The translations under genes were made by a program, and so were the position numbers. Of a stretch of 64,000 nt of DNA, positions 17,101 to 24,714 are shown in pieces. Numbering within the stretch: the first letter of the stretch is position 1; every line of letters starts with the position of its first letter. The DNA comes from Pseudomonadota bacterium (GTDB taxonomy: Bacteria > Myxococcota_A > UBA9160 > SZUA-336): positions 1 to 64,000 of the forward strand of contig QJZC01000038.1 in the NCBI GenBank assembly GCA_003247575.1, given 5' to 3'. The notes beneath the pieces are model-generated. The model was given only the letters and a program-made list of their open reading frames with translations, was not told the origin of the DNA and did no database searches.

Positions 17101-17486
17101 AGCACCGCGACCACCGCCAGCGGCAGGAAGCCGTCCGCACGCCCCGCCCCGAGTGCCCACGTACACGCCACCCAAAGCATGAGTCCGGCGAGCCCGTGGA
17201 GCAGCAGCTGCACCGACTCACACCAGCGCGCAAGCGCGCTCCAGGCCACGCAGCCGATCGCAAGGAACCCACACCAGGAGAGCGCAAGCAGCCAGCCGAC
17301 ATCGTACGCGGCGAGCGCGAAGCCCGATACGAGCACGACCGGGACCCCGATGACTACGAACTGTACCCCCGCACGGACGCGGAGCTCCGCGAGCGTGCCG
17401 GCCGTCGTAGGCAGAATCCCGTCCGAGAGGATCTTCGCGAGTCGTGCTGGATTCATCGGTGCGCCAAGTGCCGCCATCGCAGGCAC
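14088..17486 (-). CDS. Duplicated hybrid sensor kinase with degenerate ATP-binding sites and intact receiver
   Basis: 1132 residues. There are two similar modules. Module 1 has 5-6 membrane segments (about 38-205), then a dimerisation helix where the usual SHELRTPL reads SRMLRKPL, so the phospho-His is Arg235, and a poorly conserved ATPase-like region to about 430. Module 2 has membrane segments (about 560-640), then GHELRTPLTSILGF with His703 intact. Its ATPase domain lacks the N-box Asn (FVEHALTV) and the GxGLG box (LDLHLSLCKRLVDALGG). The C-terminal receiver (about 1005-1125) is intact: ILMDLQMPEVDGYEAT with Asp1053 and the lysine in AIKPI. It may act as a phosphotransfer or scaffold protein rather than an autokinase. 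GTG at 17486 or an internal ATG could be the start. It overlaps ampG by 75 nt. Confidence 0.85.
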   Translation of the reverse strand: MPAMAALGAPMNPARLAKILSDGILPTTAGTLAELRVRAGVQFVVIGVPVVLVSGFALAAYDVGWLLALSWCGFLAIGCVAWSALARWCESVQLLLHGLAGLMLWVACTWALGAGRADGFLPLAVVAVLPAVLRGLLGGSAGRFWFAASSLVVAWWYFGGALLGLGEGQRLSVAQHALDLLVVATLLTCAAFACERARGDCVERAEAHARVLERNAERVYRVKRNREDSLLRLSRMLRKPLVNLIEVSERIAGSAVADAPDPSAQSGAGASGEAESGAALPTSSHSGVTSPASAADDVNPMSAITRNVRRLQATLELLGDLAEVEAGTLRLRTSRCSLSKLAEELVSTLQVKAEAQGHELELVLGPELPELVDTDPARLKQVLGAVAAEAFEVSQARSFQLILRALGARLAFDLVQCSEPDALEVEARPSPARSAEPGKPQGETESDDALSYATLRAAEVARVRVDGLARLLGVEIQRAELESVLRSSDDDEVLEKGTSQRLYASVLLPVQSERGAAEAGRDARGGGRVRERRARVRPTQWRSQHEEPEGSSSRHSLVWLQHLGLGCVLATVAAGLFRVDGARSLLALAAALVPAAAILAFGSRAASVWTFAALGLAAAGAAGFDPVAASWYARVGQGSAHYLYLFSLLGIGATTYVMFRAYDRATCVRLEGLACARQQLEQEAALAGSREREKAAICLQVGHELRTPLTSILGFADVMLEDISSAGRSASSDLARRPWLGPPRATRRHLSEFRRHGHRMLALIESWAQLLELGVDSLSDYYARSDDAKGAASSEVGTPQAADPAQAAGPSVGQGSARARLATRFSPAELLLQVVERAEEQGLDGVLEIEGILESPIPDWVVGDAVRSEQAFNAFVEHALTVCDEGLLKVSGGVRTSSDPHQLVLRIERQEVSDVALHGSEPEAGAGEDSVRLDLHLSLCKRLVDALGGRLELANLRRRGAASSVIIPVAEYVAQAADEADERASEVEHAVHPARLDLRILVAEDGADNRRLIGHLLKRLGADAVLVENGELALRRALFAEAEQQPFDVILMDLQMPEVDGYEATQTLRDAGFMRPVIALTAHATDFERQRCREAGFDGFAIKPIDQNSLLAALVAARAGDRSFASPRGDLG

Positions 17487-17587
17487 CTGGCGCTAGATCG
17501 ACCAATGGCAACGAAATCTTGTCACAAATCGATTGCGCAACCCGCAACCAACCGGCAGATCGGCTCTAGCAGCCCGGATCCGGACTG

Positions 17588-17992
17588 CTAGCGGTCCAGC
17601 TCCTCCGCTCCATTCCGGTATCCGACCCCGCGCACGACGTCCTCGCGATCGAACATGACCACCAAGAGCTCACTGTCCTCCCGAACCACCGTGTAGGAGT
17701 AGATGTCGGTATTGGTCACGACCGGCTCCTCGATCGTGAGGCTACGCGTCTCACTGCGCGTGAACCGGTAGATGAAGACCTCGCCGGCAGCCTGACGCTG
17801 AATCCTCGAGGGGGGACCGAACAGGGACAACACCTCGCCGACCGTCGTCTCACCGACCACGATGTTGGCCGGATCGGTGCGGATTGCCGCTCCCCGATAC
17901 ACCTTGACGATCGCGCAGCCGGTCAGCGCGACCGGAACGACGACACCGAGGAGCCATAGGCGTGAAGATCGCAAGAAGCCTCTACTCTTCAT
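17588..17992 (-). CDS. BamE/SmpA-like lipoprotein (tandem paralogue, downstream copy)
   Basis: A 134-residue predicted lipoprotein with lipobox VALTGCAIV. After the lipidation site, VVGETTVGEVLSLFGPPSRI matches the helix-turn-strand core of the SmpA/OmlA (BamE) fold. Two beta strands follow with RFTRSETRSLTIEEP and the DREDVVRGVGY ending. The upstream neighbour is a diverged paralogue, and this ATG lies 11 nt inside that neighbour's end, suggesting translational coupling. The frame opens far upstream (18166), but the signal peptide fixes the start at 17992. BamE supports outer-membrane protein assembly; that these copies do so is inference, since many small lipoproteins share the fold. Confidence 0.72.
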   Translation of the reverse strand: MKSRGFLRSSRLWLLGVVVPVALTGCAIVKVYRGAAIRTDPANIVVGETTVGEVLSLFGPPSRIQRQAAGEVFIYRFTRSETRSLTIEEPVVTNTDIYSYTVVREDSELLVVMFDREDVVRGVGYRNGAEELDR

Positions 17993-18446
17993 TCTCGGCC
18001 TCCTCCTCCGCATCCAGCGCACCGCTGTAGCCGTAGTAGAGCACCCGGTCATCACGGTCGAAGAACACCACGAGGGTCTCCGCATCCACCTGCACCTCGG
18101 CATCGACATACACGAGCAGGTAGCGCGCCCGCAAGCGCCCGCGCGTGAATCGAAACACCAACGCATCTGCGAAGGGAAGCTCGAGCACGTCTTCTGGCTG
18201 CAGCTCGTAGTCCCCGAGCAGCGACTCGACCGAGCTCGAGTCGCTGAACCCTACCGGGGCCCCGAACCAGTCGAGAATCTGCGTCTTGGTGGTGTCGCCG
18301 ATCTGAATCTTCTCGATTCGCTCAGCCGGCAGAGGCTTCCCTTCGGAGAAGCTCGCGACGACGCACCCGCTCAGGAGAGTCACGCACGAGCAGACCAGGA
18401 TTTTCCGGAAGAACACCCGAAGCCGACCTTTCATCGAAGCGCCCAC
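17982..18446 (-). CDS. BamE/SmpA-like lipoprotein (tandem paralogue, upstream copy)
   Basis: A 154-residue lipoprotein with lipobox LLSGCVVA. The core QIGDTTKTQILDWFGAPVGF aligns with VGETTVGEVLSLFGPPSRI of the downstream paralogue. The second half has RFTRGRLRARYLLVY and a DRDDRVLYYGYSG ending, parallel to the partner's DREDVVRGVGYRNG. The tail is acidic (EEEAENEE). GTG at 18446 follows GGAG with 9-nt spacing; ATG at 18434 is an equally good signal-peptide start. It overlaps the downstream gene by 11 nt, so the pair is a small operon arising from duplication. Function unknown beyond the fold resemblance. Confidence 0.72.
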   Translation of the reverse strand: MGASMKGRLRVFFRKILVCSCVTLLSGCVVASFSEGKPLPAERIEKIQIGDTTKTQILDWFGAPVGFSDSSSVESLLGDYELQPEDVLELPFADALVFRFTRGRLRARYLLVYVDAEVQVDAETLVVFFDRDDRVLYYGYSGALDAEEEAENEE

Positions 18447-18781
18447 GCGTCGAAGCTCCCACGCGACACCGGAGGGGTGCCTCCGTGGATCGACGCCCGC
18501 AGGACGGCCTCGCAGACGCGCTGCACGACCTTCGCCATCCTAACACGCAGGCAAGGCCGAAGAGCTGCATCTCGAGGGGCTTTGTCGATGCCGACGAACA
18601 TCGAAATGCGGATCCCTCGTTCGAAGGCAGAGCCGGAGGCGGGCGCTCGGCAAGCGTGGGAGTGGACGAACCCCTGGCGCAAGCGGCAACAAGGCGGCGG
18701 AGACACCGCGGCGGTGCCCGCTTGGGTAACCTGTACGACGAATAGACGTACTCTGTAGAGGCGAGCGGCTACACTCGGACA
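18447..18781. other. 335-nt divergent intergenic region
   Basis: It separates the minus-strand lipoprotein pair from the plus-strand HEQIH protein and must carry promoters for both. Open frames crossing it (for example 18431-18889 minus) have no start context or recognisable features. No clear operator or hairpin was seen. Confidence 0.5.
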
Positions 18782-19660
18782 ATGAGCGGTCAGATGGCGG
18801 TCCAACGCAGCACTCCGAGTCAGACGTCCTTCACCCAGATTCGCTTCACCCTGCCCCGACCCAAACCGGTTCGGCACGGCAGCCCGCACGGCACCGAGAA
18901 AGTCGGGCTCCTCGAGGCCGCGCAGCGGGGCTCTCGGTGTTTCTTGTTCGCTCTGGGTTGCCTATCGCTGGTCGGATGCGCACAGACCGAGCTGCTGCCG
19001 CAGGCTTCCGGGACCACCGAGGCGGCCCCCCCATCGTCTTCGACACCACGGTCTTCGACACCACAGCGCGTCACGATGCCCCCGCTCGAACAGCTGGTCC
19101 CGTACCGAGAGCTCGAGCGGTCAGACTTCCAGGCGGCAGGCCCGCCGACCGGCGCACCCCCAGGCCGAGCCCACGTCGCCGCCGCAACCTGCGCCTATCT
19201 GGTCTTCGATCCCGCGCTCAAGTTCAAGGCGGTACGCCGCTCGGGCGAGGAGCTCTTCGTAGCAGACGTCACGTCTCTACACTTCGAAGCGCGCATGGAC
19301 CCCGCTTGCTCCTGGTGGGATGGCGCCAATCGGTTCCGGCCCGACGATTACGTCCTCGAACACGAGCAGATCCACTTCGCGATCATCGAGCTCGAGGCGC
19401 GGCGCCTCAACTCCGAGGCGGATGCACTCGCAGCCCGCCTACGCTCGTCCGGAGAGACGAGTGAGGTCGCACTGCAGAAGATTCAGCGAAGATTCCGGCG
19501 CGAGTTCGAGGACGCAGTTCAGCGTACGGCCGCACGGAGCAAGAGCTTCGACGAAGAGACTTCTCTCGGCTACAGTCCCGAGGCTCAGGCCGAGTGGGCA
19601 CGACGCGTGCGCTCGGAACTCGAGGAGCTGGAAGATCAGTCCTCGAACTCACTTGAGTGA
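18782..19660 (+). CDS. Secreted/lipoprotein with HEQIH motif (DUF922-like putative metallopeptidase)
   Basis: Up to 292 residues. A hydrophobic stretch near residues 52-66 ends in LSLVGCAQT, a lipobox, but it is preceded by about 50 residues, so the true start may lie further in or the protein has a long n-region. The core has LHFEARMDPACSWW and EHEQIHFAIIELEARRL, giving an HExxH-type zinc motif (HEQIH). This arrangement resembles DUF922 secreted putative proteases. The C-terminal helix is charged, with YSPEAQAEWARRVRSEL near the end, also typical of that group. The ATG at 18782 has no strong ribosome-binding site. Peptidase activity is not demonstrated for this family. Confidence 0.62.
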   Translation: MSGQMAVQRSTPSQTSFTQIRFTLPRPKPVRHGSPHGTEKVGLLEAAQRGSRCFLFALGCLSLVGCAQTELLPQASGTTEAAPPSSSTPRSSTPQRVTMPPLEQLVPYRELERSDFQAAGPPTGAPPGRAHVAAATCAYLVFDPALKFKAVRRSGEELFVADVTSLHFEARMDPACSWWDGANRFRPDDYVLEHEQIHFAIIELEARRLNSEADALAARLRSSGETSEVALQKIQRRFRREFEDAVQRTAARSKSFDEETSLGYSPEAQAEWARRVRSELEELEDQSSNSLE

Positions 19661-19704
19661 ATCACTTCACAACTGTTCGTACTCGATCGAGTTAGGGTAC
19701 CCGC

Positions 19705-21039
19705 GTGACCTACTCTCCCTCGTCCGGAAGCTACCGTGCAACTTCGGAGTCCAAGGGCCGCTCGCGCGTCGCGTCCGGCGCTCCGCGCGCTGAGACTGCA
19801 AGCCCAGATGCGATCGTCATCGGAGACGGCATCGGCGGACTCGCCTGCGCCCACTATCTCCTCAAGGCCGGCCTCGTCCCGCTCGTGGTCTGCATTCCCG
19901 AGCCGGGTCACGAGCAGCTCCGCTTCTTCGAGTTCGACGGGCTGCGAATCGACGCCTTCCACCGGCCGATTCGCCCCTCGGACTCCGCGCTGCGGGGATT
20001 GCTGAGCGACCTCGGCTACGACCACCGAGTCCACTGGCGCAACGTCCGCCACCGCACCCACCCCGATCCGGCCGCGCGCTGGTCGCTGCGAGCGCGGGCC
20101 CGGCTCGCCAGAGCACTGCTCCGACCCAGCGGACGTGCCGAAGTCGCGTTCGACCGTCAGCAGGCCCACCGCACATTGCCCCTGCTGGCCGGTGCGCGCG
20201 CATACCACGAGCTACTCGAGCCGCCGCTGGAAGCCTTACTCGGCCTGGGGCTCGACGCGAACATCCCTGCGGCCAGCCTGCGCTGGGCGCTGGCCGAAGC
20301 CTATCCATCGGGACTGAACCAACGCGGACACGTGCGCGGAGGCTGGTTCGAGTACGCACTCGAGCTCAGGCGCAGCATCGCCGACCGGGGCGGCTGCTTT
20401 CTGACGCCGGACTCGACGACGCGGCTGCGACTGGAGAAAGATGGAATCTCGCTCGAGGGCGACCACACATTCCACGCGCCGCTCGGCCTGTCCTGCGTTC
20501 CCTGGATGGACCTGAGCGCACTTTGTCAGGGAGTCCCGATCGCAACCGAGGTCCCCGAGGGCCGGCGACTGGACGTAGTCTCGGTGTGCATCATCGCGCG
20601 CCCCGGAGAGAACGGGGCCTACTCCCACACGATGCAAGGTGCTTCCGCTGCCTTCCCCCTCTACGTGCAAGCCGACCGGCTGCTGCCCGAGCGCGAGACC
20701 GCCGGGCGACGGCTCTTCTACATGACTCGGCGTTTCGCCACCGGTTCGCTCCGAGTGCCGGATGAGGTTCTGGCCAAGCAGGCCGTAGAGAGCCTCTGCA
20801 GAGCACAGCCAGAGTTCCTCACGACCGAGATCGAGGACGTGCGCGTGCACATGTCCGTCGGGGCGGAATACCTGCCGGAGCGCGAGTCGCACGCCGCCCA
20901 GTCCACGCGACGGATCAGCTGCGACGTACCGCTCTTCGAGAGCAGCTGCTTCCAGCGGCATCCGCGCCCTCCCGGATTCGAGACGGCCGTCCTCATGGCC
21001 CGCGATGCCGCGAGCGTGCTGCGACGGGAACTCGCCTAG
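19705..21039 (+). CDS. FAD-dependent amine-oxidase/protoporphyrinogen-oxidase-like flavoprotein
   Basis: A 444-residue protein. Residues 35-62 form a Rossmann FAD-binding motif, DAIVIGDGIGGLACAHYLLK (GxGxxG), followed by the strand LVPLVVCIPEP. The C-terminal end FETAVLMARDAASVLRREL resembles the second FAD-contact segment of NAD(P)-binding amine oxidases, where a Gly-Asp pair is more usual. The family includes protoporphyrinogen oxidase, phytoene desaturases and UDP-galactopyranose mutase; the substrate cannot be chosen here. GTG at 19705 is the likely start, though about 30 N-terminal residues before the Rossmann fold look non-conserved. It follows the HEQIH gene by 44 nt on the same strand; any joint function is unclear. 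Confidence 0.68.
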   Translation: MTYSPSSGSYRATSESKGRSRVASGAPRAETASPDAIVIGDGIGGLACAHYLLKAGLVPLVVCIPEPGHEQLRFFEFDGLRIDAFHRPIRPSDSALRGLLSDLGYDHRVHWRNVRHRTHPDPAARWSLRARARLARALLRPSGRAEVAFDRQQAHRTLPLLAGARAYHELLEPPLEALLGLGLDANIPAASLRWALAEAYPSGLNQRGHVRGGWFEYALELRRSIADRGGCFLTPDSTTRLRLEKDGISLEGDHTFHAPLGLSCVPWMDLSALCQGVPIATEVPEGRRLDVVSVCIIARPGENGAYSHTMQGASAAFPLYVQADRLLPERETAGRRLFYMTRRFATGSLRVPDEVLAKQAVESLCRAQPEFLTTEIEDVRVHMSVGAEYLPERESHAAQSTRRISCDVPLFESSCFQRHPRPPGFETAVLMARDAASVLRRELA

Positions 21040-21328
21040 CAGGCCCACTCGCTGCGAGGCCTAGGCAGCAGCTCGCCGCCCACAAAGCATGCAGCCACCG
21101 CCCAACGGCTGTGCAGGCGTTGCGCCTCCTGGCATTCCCCTGCGATCTTCGCGCCCGCGCGGCCCACCGTGCGCCACGACCGCGCCCGGAAAGCCCCACG
21201 CCAGTTGGCGCTCCAATCCCGGCTGATCCGCTTTCGTTCTACCCTCGAATGCGGTACAACACGACCGCAACGCGCTCGCGCGCGCCGCGCAAGCGCGCGC
21301 ACTCGCGCACTCATCATGGAGGGGGATC

Positions 21329-23056
21329 ATGTCTGCAATTGATCTCTACCGGCACGACATCATCATCGTAGGCGGTGGAGGTGCTGGTCTTCGTGCTGCC
21401 ATAGCGGCAGCGGAGGCGGACCCCTCCCAGAGCATCGCGCTCGTCTCCAAGGTCTATCCGATGCGAAGCCACACGGTTTCCGCCGAGGGCGGTGCCGCCG
21501 CGGTCGCACGAGCTGACGATACCTTGGAGATGCACGGGTACGACACCGTCAAGGGCTCCGACTTCCTCGGAGACCAACACGTGATCGAGTACTTCGTGGA
21601 GGAAGCTCCGAAGGAGCTGACCCTGCTCGAGCACTGGGGATTGCCGTTCTCGCGCAACGAGGATGGCACGGTCGCGACCAGAGCCTTTGGCGGAATGACG
21701 ACGAAGCGTACGTGGTATGCGGCCGACAAGATCGGCTTCCACATGCTGCATACCTTGTTCCAGACTTCGCTCAAGTACGACAACATCGTTCGCTACGACG
21801 AGCACTTCGTATCGAAGCTCTTGATCGCGAACGATGGCTCCTGCCGCGGTGTCGCTGCTCATGACATCCGCACGGGAGAGATGAAGGCGATCATCGGCAA
21901 GGCCGTGATGCTCACGACCGGGGGCGGTGGAAAGATCTTTCCGTTCACGACCAACGGCATGATCAAGACGGGCGACGGGATGGCGCTGGCGTATCGCGAA
22001 GGCGTCCCGCTCAAGGACATGGAATTCGTCCAGTACCACCCCACCGGGCTGCCGGGCACGGGCATCCTGATCACCGAGGCGACTCGTGGAGAGGGCGGCT
22101 ACCTCACCAACAAGGATGGTGAGCGCTTCCTCGTCGAGCGCGACTACGGTGTCGGAAGCAAGGCCGAGCTGGGCCCACGCGACATGATCTCGCGTGCCAT
22201 CGTCCAGGAGATCGAAGCTGGCCGCGGGCTCTCGGGACCCTACGGCGACTACGTGAACCTCGACCTACGACACCTGGGAGAGGCGAAGATCGATGAGCGT
22301 CTTCCCTTCGTCCGGCTGCTGGGCCGCACCTATGTCGGCGTAGACCCGGTCAAGGACCCTCTACCCATCCGTCCGGTCGTCCACTACATGATGGGCGGGG
22401 TCGATACGGATATCGACTGCGCCACCCAGCTGAGCGGTCTCTACGCCGCCGGCGAGACCGCGTGCGTCTCCCTGAACGGGGCCAACCGACTGGGCTCCAA
22501 TTCGCTCACCGAATGCCTCGTGTTCGGCGCTCGCGGCGCTCGCCACATGACGCAGTACGCGAAGTCGATCGGCCAGATCGACGACAAGGCGTTGGTAGAG
22601 CAGGCCAAGGCCGAAGCCGACCGCATCGACCAGCTGCGCGGGCGCCAGAAGGGGGGCGAGAAGCTCTCCGAGATTCGGCGCAAGCTGAACGAGGCCATGG
22701 AGTCGGGCTGCGGAGTCTACCGGCAGCAGGATACGATGAAGGCGTGCCTCCAAGACGTGAGCCAGCTGCGCGGTCGGGTAGCCGATCTGCAGCTCACGGA
22801 CCCCAGTCGCGTGTTCAACACCGAGGTGATCGCTGCGCTGGAGCTGGCCAACATGGTCGATGTGGCCGAAGCCCTCGCCGCATCCGCCCTTTCGCGCAAG
22901 GAGTCGCGCGGCGCTCATACCTGCAAGGACTACCCGCACCGCGACGATCAGAACTATCTGTACCACACCATGTGCACGTTCAGTCCGTCTGGGCCCGTGA
23001 TCGGCAAGAAGGACGTCACGCTCGGGCACTGGGAACCTGAAGAGCGGAAATACTGA
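21329..23056 (+). CDS. frdA: Fumarate reductase/succinate dehydrogenase flavoprotein subunit
   Basis: 575 residues, close to E. coli FrdA in length and sequence pattern. The N-terminal Rossmann motif is IIIVGGGGAGLRAAIAAAEA. The covalent FAD site is SHTVSAEGG with His48. Substrate-binding and catalytic segments include VQYHPTGLPGTGILITEA, TRGEGGYLTNKDGERF and the late ANRLGSNSLTE. It interconverts fumarate and succinate on the cytoplasmic face of the membrane, exchanging electrons with FrdB. ATG at 21329 follows GGAGGGGG with ideal spacing. It is the first gene of frdABCD; its TGA overlaps the frdB ATG by one nucleotide. The 289-nt leader holds the promoter and an alternating GC-rich stretch. 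Confidence 0.97.
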   Translation: MSAIDLYRHDIIIVGGGGAGLRAAIAAAEADPSQSIALVSKVYPMRSHTVSAEGGAAAVARADDTLEMHGYDTVKGSDFLGDQHVIEYFVEEAPKELTLLEHWGLPFSRNEDGTVATRAFGGMTTKRTWYAADKIGFHMLHTLFQTSLKYDNIVRYDEHFVSKLLIANDGSCRGVAAHDIRTGEMKAIIGKAVMLTTGGGGKIFPFTTNGMIKTGDGMALAYREGVPLKDMEFVQYHPTGLPGTGILITEATRGEGGYLTNKDGERFLVERDYGVGSKAELGPRDMISRAIVQEIEAGRGLSGPYGDYVNLDLRHLGEAKIDERLPFVRLLGRTYVGVDPVKDPLPIRPVVHYMMGGVDTDIDCATQLSGLYAAGETACVSLNGANRLGSNSLTECLVFGARGARHMTQYAKSIGQIDDKALVEQAKAEADRIDQLRGRQKGGEKLSEIRRKLNEAMESGCGVYRQQDTMKACLQDVSQLRGRVADLQLTDPSRVFNTEVIAALELANMVDVAEALAASALSRKESRGAHTCKDYPHRDDQNYLYHTMCTFSPSGPVIGKKDVTLGHWEPEERKY

Positions 23057-23799
23057 TGCGAGAAGTGACCAAGACGTTCGTTCTGACGCGCTTCGACCCA
23101 GACCAGGACGAAGCGCCACGCACGCAAGAGTACAAGGTTCCGGTTCGAGAGGACTGGAAGGTTCTAGACGCGATCAACTTCATCAAGGACGAGATCGATC
23201 CCTCCGTATCGCACCGCTGGTCGTGCCGCATGGCCGTGTGCGGCAGCTGCGGGATGATGGTCAACGGCGAGCCGAAGCTCACCTGCAAGACCGCCCTCTC
23301 CGACTACGGAGACCGCGTCGAGATCGAGCCGCTGGCCAACTTCCCCATCGTGCGCGACCTCGTGGTGGAGCTCGAGGGCTTCATGGACAAGTTCAAGAGC
23401 GTCAAGCCCTGGATTGTCCGCGCCAAGCAGAAGGCGGCCGAGGAAGGCACCTATCGTCAGAGCACCGAGGAACTCTCGGCCTTCAAGCAGTTCAGCATGT
23501 GCATCAACTGCATGCTGTGCTACTCGGCTTGTCCAGTCGTCGCCAACGAGCCGGAATTCATCGGCCCCGCCGCGATTGCGCTCGGGCACCGCTACAACAT
23601 GGATTCCCGCGATGAGGGCGCCTCGGAGCGCAACCAGCGCTTCCGCGAAGAGGGCACCGTCTTCTCGTGCTCCTATGCGAACGAATGCAGCGAGGTCTGT
23701 CCGAAGGACGTCGATCCTGCGGCAGCCGTCAACCAAGCCAAGTTTAACGCGGTGATCGATTGGGCCAAGGGTTTGGTCATGCCGAAGGGAGGGAGCTGA
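23056..23799 (+). CDS. frdB: Fumarate reductase iron-sulfur subunit
   Basis: 247 residues, matching FrdB. The N-terminal [2Fe-2S] plant-type ferredoxin domain has SCRMAVCGSCGMMVNG and a later TCKTAL. The C-terminal part carries CINCMLCYSACP for the [4Fe-4S] cluster and SCSYANECSEVCPKDVDPAA for the [3Fe-4S] cluster plus the last cysteine. It carries electrons between quinol, bound at the membrane subunits, and the FrdA flavin. ATG at 23056 overlaps the frdA stop (TGATG). frdC follows after 1 nt. Confidence 0.97.
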   Translation: MREVTKTFVLTRFDPDQDEAPRTQEYKVPVREDWKVLDAINFIKDEIDPSVSHRWSCRMAVCGSCGMMVNGEPKLTCKTALSDYGDRVEIEPLANFPIVRDLVVELEGFMDKFKSVKPWIVRAKQKAAEEGTYRQSTEELSAFKQFSMCINCMLCYSACPVVANEPEFIGPAAIALGHRYNMDSRDEGASERNQRFREEGTVFSCSYANECSEVCPKDVDPAAAVNQAKFNAVIDWAKGLVMPKGGS

Positions 23800-23800
23800 A

Positions 23801-24244
23801 ATGTCCCGTCCCGCCCATCCCCACGCCATGGCCCCGAAGACACCAGGCAAGACTCGGACAGCGCCTCCTCAGATCCCCGCGAGCTGGTGGTCCACGTCGC
23901 GGATGCGCGCCTACCTGGCGTTCGACGCGACGGGCTTCGTCTATCTGTTGGTAGGCTTTCTCGCGATCCGGCTCGTGTGGGCGCTCGGAAGCGGTCAAGG
24001 CGCCTACGACAGCGCACTCGGCGCGCTCGAGAACCCGATCTACATCGTGTGGAACGTGTTCGCGCTGCTGTGCGTAATCGGCGTGGGCGTGCGTTTCTTC
24101 CGTCTATTCCCGAAAGCGCAGCCGGCGCGCCTCGGGCCCGCCAAGCCGCCTCCAGGTCCGGTGATCCACGCCGGCCTGTACCTTGCGTGGATCGGCATCA
24201 CGGTGCTACTGAGCGCAATCCTTGCGGGAGGACTGTTCGCGTGA
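23801..24244 (+). CDS. frdC: Fumarate reductase membrane anchor subunit C
   Basis: 147 residues with three predicted membrane segments (about 46-66, 82-103 and 123-145) after a Pro-rich hydrophilic N-terminus, the usual FrdC topology. Position between frdB and frdD in a compact operon supports the call, since anchor subunits are poorly conserved. It would help form the quinone site and anchor FrdAB. No heme-ligand histidine pattern like that of SdhC is evident, as expected for heme-free Frd. Its stop overlaps the frdD start (GTGA). Confidence 0.86.
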   Translation: MSRPAHPHAMAPKTPGKTRTAPPQIPASWWSTSRMRAYLAFDATGFVYLLVGFLAIRLVWALGSGQGAYDSALGALENPIYIVWNVFALLCVIGVGVRFFRLFPKAQPARLGPAKPPPGPVIHAGLYLAWIGITVLLSAILAGGLFA

Positions 24245-24615
24245 AGACGTTCCTGCTGAAAGTCGAACCCGTCATCTGGCTTCTATTCGGTCAGGGGATT
24301 CTGATCGGAACGATTCTGCTCACTGCCTGGCTGCTCGTGATCGGGATCTTGATTCCGCTTGGCGTCGTCCCCTCGGATGCGCTTGCGTACGAGCGCGCCC
24401 TCCGGCTCGCCACGGCCAACCTACTCTTCCTACCCATCGGGAAGCTGCTGCTGCTCGCGATCATGGCTCTGCCGCTCTGGAAGGGAGCACACCATATCCG
24501 TTCGCTGCTCGTAGACTTCGGGGGAGGAGAGCGCGACCCGGCCGTCGCCAGTCTTCTCTACCTGATCGCCACCGCAGGTAGCGTTGCCGCTGTAATGGCG
24601 GTCATCCGCCTCTGA
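24241..24615 (+). CDS. frdD: Fumarate reductase membrane anchor subunit D
   Basis: 124 residues with three membrane segments. Family matches to FrdD include EPVIWLLFGQG near the N-terminus, GILIPLGVVPSDALAYERAL at the end of segment 1, and MALPLWKGAHHIRSLLVD with the conserved Trp-Lys/Cys-Gly-His region after segment 2. It anchors the complex with FrdC and contributes to quinol binding. GTG at 24241 overlaps the frdC TGA by 4 nt; the frame is open far upstream but the family start is here. A strong hairpin follows at 24650. Confidence 0.92.
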   Translation: MKTFLLKVEPVIWLLFGQGILIGTILLTAWLLVIGILIPLGVVPSDALAYERALRLATANLLFLPIGKLLLLAIMALPLWKGAHHIRSLLVDFGGGERDPAVASLLYLIATAGSVAAVMAVIRL

Positions 24616-24649
24616 TCAAGGAGCGGATCTGGATTTTTCCCGGGACCGA

Positions 24650-24681
24650 GGATCGGCGGCAGGCAACGCCTCCGCCGATCC
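24650..24681. terminator. Bidirectional hairpin terminator after frdABCD
   Basis: GGATCGGCGG and CCGCCGATCC form a perfect 10-bp stem. Inside it, AGGC and GCCT pair around an AAC loop with one bulged C. The hairpin lies between the convergent ends of frdD (24615) and the next minus-strand gene (24715), so it could serve both. Confidence 0.7.
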
Positions 24682-24714
24682 CCCGTCGCCACGGGCCGCG
24701 GGCCGCGGCCGCTG

